From Pseudorhodoferax sp. Leaf265 (GTDB taxonomy: Bacteria > Pseudomonadota > Gammaproteobacteria > Burkholderiales > Burkholderiaceae_C), in the NCBI RefSeq assembly GCF_001422365.1, contig NZ_LMMT01000040.1, positions 385,569 through 449,568 of the forward strand: DNA of 64,000 nucleotides, read 5' to 3'. Made by a program: the position numbers and the translations under genes. The notes below the pieces were generated by a model that saw nothing but the letters and a program-made list of their open reading frames with translations, made no database searches and had not been told where the DNA came from. This document shows, in pieces, positions 54,615-64,000 of the stretch. Positions within the stretch are counted from its first letter, which is position 1, and every line of letters starts with the position of its first letter.

Positions 54615-55877
54615 TCACTCCACGAACAGCAGGGCCGGGGTTTCGAGCAAGGCGCGCACGGCCTGGATGAACTGCGCCGCGTCCATGCCGTCGACCACGC
54701 GGTGGTCGAAGGACGACGACAGGTTCATGAGCTTGCGCGCCACGACCGCACCACCACGGAACACCGGGCGTTCGACGATCTTGTTCACGCCGACGATGGC
54801 CACCTCGGGGTGGTTGATGACGGGCGTGGTGACCAGGCCGCCCAGCGGGCCCAGGCTGCTGATGGTGATGGTGGAACCCGACAGCTCGTCGCGCCCGGCC
54901 TTCCCGCTGCGGCCGGCCTCGGCCAGGCGTGCAATCTCCCTGGCGCAAGCCCAGGGGTCCAGCGCCTCGGCATGGCGCAGCACGGGCACGAGCAAGCCGT
55001 TGTCGGTCTGCGTGGCCATGCCCAGGTGCACGGCCGCGTAGCGCGTGACCACGCCGGCATCGTCGTCGAAGCGTGCGTTCATCTGCGGGAAATCGCGCAG
55101 CGCGAACACCAGCGCGCGGGCCAGCAGCGGCAGCAAGGTGAGCTTGCCGCGCGCAGGCCCGTAGCGTTCGTTCAACTGCGCGCGCAGGGCTTCGAGGTCG
55201 GTGACGTCGATCTCCTCCACATAGCTGAAATGCGGGATGCGGCGCTTGGACTCCTGCATCTTCTGCGCGATCTTGCGGCGCAGGCCGATCAGCGGCACGG
55301 CCTCTTCGCCATGGCGCTGCGCATAGCCGCTGCCGGCGCTGGGTGTGCGCGGCTGGCCACCCGAAACCAGATAGACGTCCAGATCCTCGTGCGTGATCCG
55401 GCCGGCCGGGCCGCTGCCGTGCACGAACTGCAGTTCGATGCCGAGCTCCCAGGCACGCTGGCGCACCGCGGGTGAGGCAACAGGCTTTTCGCCGGGCGCG
55501 CGCATGGCCACGGGAGCGGCGACCGGCGGGCGTTGCACGGGGACCGGTGCTGCCGCTGCAGGGGCTGCGACCGGTGCAGCGACTGGCGCTGCGACAGCGG
55601 CCACCTGCGGCGCCTTGGCGGCCACATTGCCTGCGCCCGCAACCTCCAGCCGGATCAGCTCGGCACCGACCGCCAGCAGCGCACCGGGCTGGCCACCCAG
55701 TTCCAGCACGGTGCCGGCCACCGGCGACGGGATCTCCACGGTCGCCTTGTCGGTCATCACGTCGGCCAGGATCTGGTCTTCGGCGACGGTGTCGCCGGGC
55801 TGCACGCGCCATTCGACCAGTTCCACTTCGGCGATGCCTTCGCCGATGTCGGGCATCTTGATGGTGTACTGGCCCAT
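54615..55877 (-). CDS. bkdB: Dihydrolipoamide acyltransferase E2, branched-chain 2-oxoacid dehydrogenase
   Basis: A 420-residue E2 core. One lipoyl domain holds the lipoylated K44 ([10 protein letters not shown]). After a long Ala/Pro/Val linker comes the E3-binding domain ([33 protein letters not shown]) and a catalytic acyltransferase domain ending with FDHRVVDG (H392, D396). GGAGG lies before the ATG at 55877; another ATG two codons upstream (55883) is too close to it. The start is next to the E1-beta stop. It transfers acyl groups from E1 to CoA, giving isobutyryl-, isovaleryl- and 2-methylbutyryl-CoA. Confidence 0.93.
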   Translation of the reverse strand: MGQYTIKMPDIGEGIAEVELVEWRVQPGDTVAEDQILADVMTDKATVEIPSPVAGTVLELGGQPGALLAVGAELIRLEVAGAGNVAAKAPQVAAVAAPVAAPVAAPAAAAPVPVQRPPVAAPVAMRAPGEKPVASPAVRQRAWELGIELQFVHGSGPAGRITHEDLDVYLVSGGQPRTPSAGSGYAQRHGEEAVPLIGLRRKIAQKMQESKRRIPHFSYVEEIDVTDLEALRAQLNERYGPARGKLTLLPLLARALVFALRDFPQMNARFDDDAGVVTRYAAVHLGMATQTDNGLLVPVLRHAEALDPWACAREIARLAEAGRSGKAGRDELSGSTITISSLGPLGGLVTTPVINHPEVAIVGVNKIVERPVFRGGAVVARKLMNLSSSFDHRVVDGMDAAQFIQAVRALLETPALLFVE

Positions 55878-55879
55878 GG

Positions 55880-56941
55880 TCATGCCTCCATCGCGCGCTG
55901 GAACGCGGCACCGACGCGGTCGGGCCCCGGGAAGTACGCCCATTCCTGGGCGTGCGGGTACGGCGTGTCCCAGCCGGTCACGCGCTCGATGGGCGCTTCC
56001 AGCTGGTAGAAGCAATGCTCCTGCACCAGGGCCGAGAGCTCGGCGCCGAAGCCGCTGGTCTTGGTCGCTTCGTGCACGATCACGCAGCGGCCGGTCTTCT
56101 TGACGGACGCGACGATGGTGTCCAGGTCCAGCGGCCAGATCGACCGCAGGTCGATGATCTCGGCGTCGATGCCGGTCTCGCGCGCCGCGCACTCGGCCAC
56201 CCAGGTCATGGTGCCGTAGGTCAGCACGGTCAGCTGGTTGCCGGGGCGGAACACGGCGGCAGACTCCAGCGGCACGGTGTAGTAGCCCTCGGGCACCATG
56301 CCCAACGCATGCTTGGACCAGGGCACGACCGGCCGGTCGTGGTGGCCGTCGAAGGGGCCGTTGTAGAGCCGCTTGGGCTCCAGGAAGATCACAGGGTCGT
56401 TGCACGCGATGGCCGAGATCAGCAGGCCCTTGGCGTCGTAGGGGTTGCTGGGCAGCACGGTGCGCAGCCCGCTCACGTGCGTGAACAGCGCCTCGGGGCT
56501 CTGGCTGTGCGTCTGCCCGCCATAGATGCCGCCGCCGCAGGGCATGCGCACCGTGATCGGACAGGTGAAGTCGCCGGCCGAACGGTAGCGCAGCCGCGCG
56601 GCTTCGGAGACCAGTTGGTCGGAGGCCGGGTAGAAGTAGTCGGCGAACTGGATCTCGGCCACGGGACGCAGGCCGTAGGCGCCCATGCCCACGGCCACGC
56701 CCACGATGCCGCCCTCGCTGATCGGCGCGTCGAAGCAGCGCGTCTTGCCGTACTTGGCCTGCAGGCCTTCGGTCACGCGGAACACGCCGCCGAAGTAGCC
56801 CACGTCCTGGCCGAACACGACCACGTCGGGGTCGCGCGCCATCACCACGTCCAGCGCCGAGCGCAGGGCCTGGATCATGGTCATGGGCTTGCTGGTGGTC
56901 TCTGCCGTTTCCACCGCCGGGTTCTTGACTTCGGTCAGCAT
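55880..56941 (-). CDS. bkdA2: 2-oxoisovalerate dehydrogenase E1 beta subunit
   Basis: A 353-residue transketolase-like subunit. [81 protein letters not shown] and [20 protein letters not shown] match the branched-chain E1-beta family closely. With E1-alpha it decarboxylates 2-oxo acids from leucine, isoleucine and valine using thiamine diphosphate. It starts two bases after the E1-alpha stop, and its stop is three bases from the E2 start, all in one operon. Confidence 0.94.
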   Translation of the reverse strand: MLTEVKNPAVETAETTSKPMTMIQALRSALDVVMARDPDVVVFGQDVGYFGGVFRVTEGLQAKYGKTRCFDAPISEGGIVGVAVGMGAYGLRPVAEIQFADYFYPASDQLVSEAARLRYRSAGDFTCPITVRMPCGGGIYGGQTHSQSPEALFTHVSGLRTVLPSNPYDAKGLLISAIACNDPVIFLEPKRLYNGPFDGHHDRPVVPWSKHALGMVPEGYYTVPLESAAVFRPGNQLTVLTYGTMTWVAECAARETGIDAEIIDLRSIWPLDLDTIVASVKKTGRCVIVHEATKTSGFGAELSALVQEHCFYQLEAPIERVTGWDTPYPHAQEWAYFPGPDRVGAAFQRAMEA

Positions 56942-56943
56942 CT

Positions 56944-58308
<1,365 letters not shown>

Positions 58309-58674
58309 TCAGGCCAGGCGGACCTTGGTGTAGCTGCCGCGGTCCATGTCGACCACCTCCACGCTGAGGAAGGCCTCCAGCCCGCCCGGCAGCGCATGCA
58401 GGTGGCCGCGCAGCGCATCGGCCACGCGGCGGCTCAGGTCTTTCTTGGCCTCGGGCGTGCGGCCGGCCAGGATGCGCAGCTGCACATGCAGGTAGCCGCG
58501 GCCGTGATCGGCCAGGCCCACGCGGAAGTGGTCTGCGCGCAGCACGCGGGCCTTGAGGTCGGCCTCGTCCTGCACTTCGGGGCTTTCCGACAGCGCCTGC
58601 GTGGTCGAGGCCAGCATGGCGTCGAACGGCAGCGCGCCGAGGTTGGGGGTGTATTCGATGACGATGTGGGGCAT
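58309..58674 (-). CDS. 5-carboxymethyl-2-hydroxymuconate isomerase-like tautomerase
   Basis: A 121-residue protein of the CHMI branch of the tautomerase superfamily. The catalytic proline follows the initiator Met (MPHIVIEYTPNLG). VLRADHFRVGLADHGRGYLH, VQLRILAGRTPEAKKDLSRR and SVEVVDMDRGSYTKVRL are typical. In homoprotocatechuate degradation the enzyme isomerises 5-carboxymethyl-2-hydroxymuconate, but no other gene of that pathway is here, so another tautomerisation is possible. The gene is 11 bases after cytidine deaminase in the same direction. Confidence 0.85.
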   Translation of the reverse strand: MPHIVIEYTPNLGALPFDAMLASTTQALSESPEVQDEADLKARVLRADHFRVGLADHGRGYLHVQLRILAGRTPEAKKDLSRRVADALRGHLHALPGGLEAFLSVEVVDMDRGSYTKVRLA

Positions 58675-58685
58675 GGAGAAACGGT

Positions 58686-59080
58686 CTAGGCGGATGGCAG
58701 GTGGTGCGGGCCGAACGAAGCCGGCAGCAGTTCGTCGAGGGTGAAGCTGGCCAGCACGCCGGCCGCGCCCGCCGCGTGCACGCGCGCCACGCCGTTGGCG
58801 AACTCGCGGATGCGCTGGCGGCAGTTGCCGCAGGGCGTGATCGGCTCGGGGCCATCGCCCACGACCAGGATCTCGGCGATGGTGCGCCCGCCGGCCGCGA
58901 CCATGGCCGCGATGGCGCCGGCCTCGGCGCAGGTGCCGCTCGGGTAGGCCGCGTTCTCGACGTTGCAGCCCGAGAACACGCGCCCGTCCGGCGTGGCCAG
59001 CGCGGCGCCGACCTTGTAGCGCGAGTACGGCGCATGCGCATTGGCCTGGGCCGCGCGCGCCGCGGCCAGCAGGGTTTCGG

Positions 59081-59084
<4 letters not shown>
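58686..59084 (-). CDS. cdd: Cytidine deaminase
   Basis: A 132-residue zinc enzyme that deaminates cytidine and deoxycytidine in pyrimidine salvage. APYSRYKVGAAL, GCNVENAAYPSGTCAEAGAI (C52, E54) and TPCGNCRQRI (C85, C88) are the substrate and zinc motifs of the homotetrameric type. The start is GTG at 59084, overlapping the aldo/keto reductase stop as GTGA, so translation is coupled. Length is normal. Confidence 0.92.
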
Positions 59085-60061
<977 letters not shown>

Positions 60062-60128
60062 GGGGGGAGACTTCACTGGAAAAAGGAGCGGGCCATGATA
60101 GACCCGGCCCCAGGCCGGGACGCTGCCT

Positions 60129-64000
<3,872 letters not shown>

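Overview
The window is GC-rich, densely packed chromosomal DNA of a Burkholderiales bacterium, most likely of the Comamonadaceae type. The evidence is the combination of a leucine/valine-type bkd operon, a patatin plus 3-hydroxybutyrate dehydrogenase pair, DUF3182, a ProQ/FinO protein, a THxN-type PEP-CTERM protein and an RND efflux operon. Genes lie on both strands, with short gaps and many start/stop overlaps. I saw no rRNA, tRNA, CRISPR array or intact mobile element.

Layout. 1-480 is non-coding and rich in inverted and direct repeats. 481-3126 holds a TonB-dependent receptor under a cobalamin riboswitch. 3210-5679 is a substrate-binding protein, nucleoside deaminase and 2OG-type oxygenase operon. 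5666-7093 has a divergent MBL hydrolase and VOC protein. 7147-13471 is the most interesting locus: an SPFH/SHOCT protein, a zinc-ribbon DUF4178 protein, a DUF350 membrane protein, a membrane-anchored spermidine-synthase-like enzyme, a secreted FAD oxidoreductase, and a convergent S-adenosylmethionine decarboxylase. 13488-17062 carries FKBP, patatin, 3-hydroxybutyrate dehydrogenase and a ketopantoate-reductase-like gene. 17085-17900 is a scar: a decayed IS1182-like transposase joined to a truncated, frameshifted OmpA domain. 17901-24175 has a small monooxygenase and an RND efflux operon. 24433-31677 holds assorted metabolic genes, ProQ, a zinc-ribbon SUI1 protein, an aminotransferase and a gamma-glutamyltransferase. 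31750-45128 holds nth, a GGDEF/EAL protein, cobT, DUF3182 with a hydrolase, an MHYT hybrid kinase, cobQ and a Pat-like acyl-CoA synthetase/acetyltransferase. 45129-49868 has a BNR protein with a MoaD-like partner, a phospholipase D lipoprotein, YceI and a second ketopantoate-reductase homologue. 49869-53199 has an AT-rich leader, the PEP-CTERM protein, a chemoreceptor and DUF1653. 53221-58179 is the complete branched-chain 2-oxoacid dehydrogenase operon. 58309-64000 has a tautomerase, cytidine deaminase, aldo/keto reductase and a second hybrid kinase that runs off the right edge.

How the genes fit together. Cobalamin recurs: a riboswitch-controlled receptor plus CobT and CobQ, though the three are not adjacent. 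SpeD makes decarboxylated SAM, the aminopropyl donor used by spermidine-synthase enzymes, so its place beside a membrane spermidine-synthase homologue and SPFH/DUF350/DUF4178 genes suggests polyamine chemistry coupled to the cell envelope. Signalling is strong: one GGDEF/EAL protein, two multi-domain hybrid kinases and one chemoreceptor.

Two non-coding patterns stand out. Seven genes have a TANNNT- or CACAAT-like hexamer 8-9 bases before the ATG and no Shine-Dalgarno sequence, as expected of leaderless transcripts. The bkd leader has three consecutive hairpins, two with identical six-base loops.
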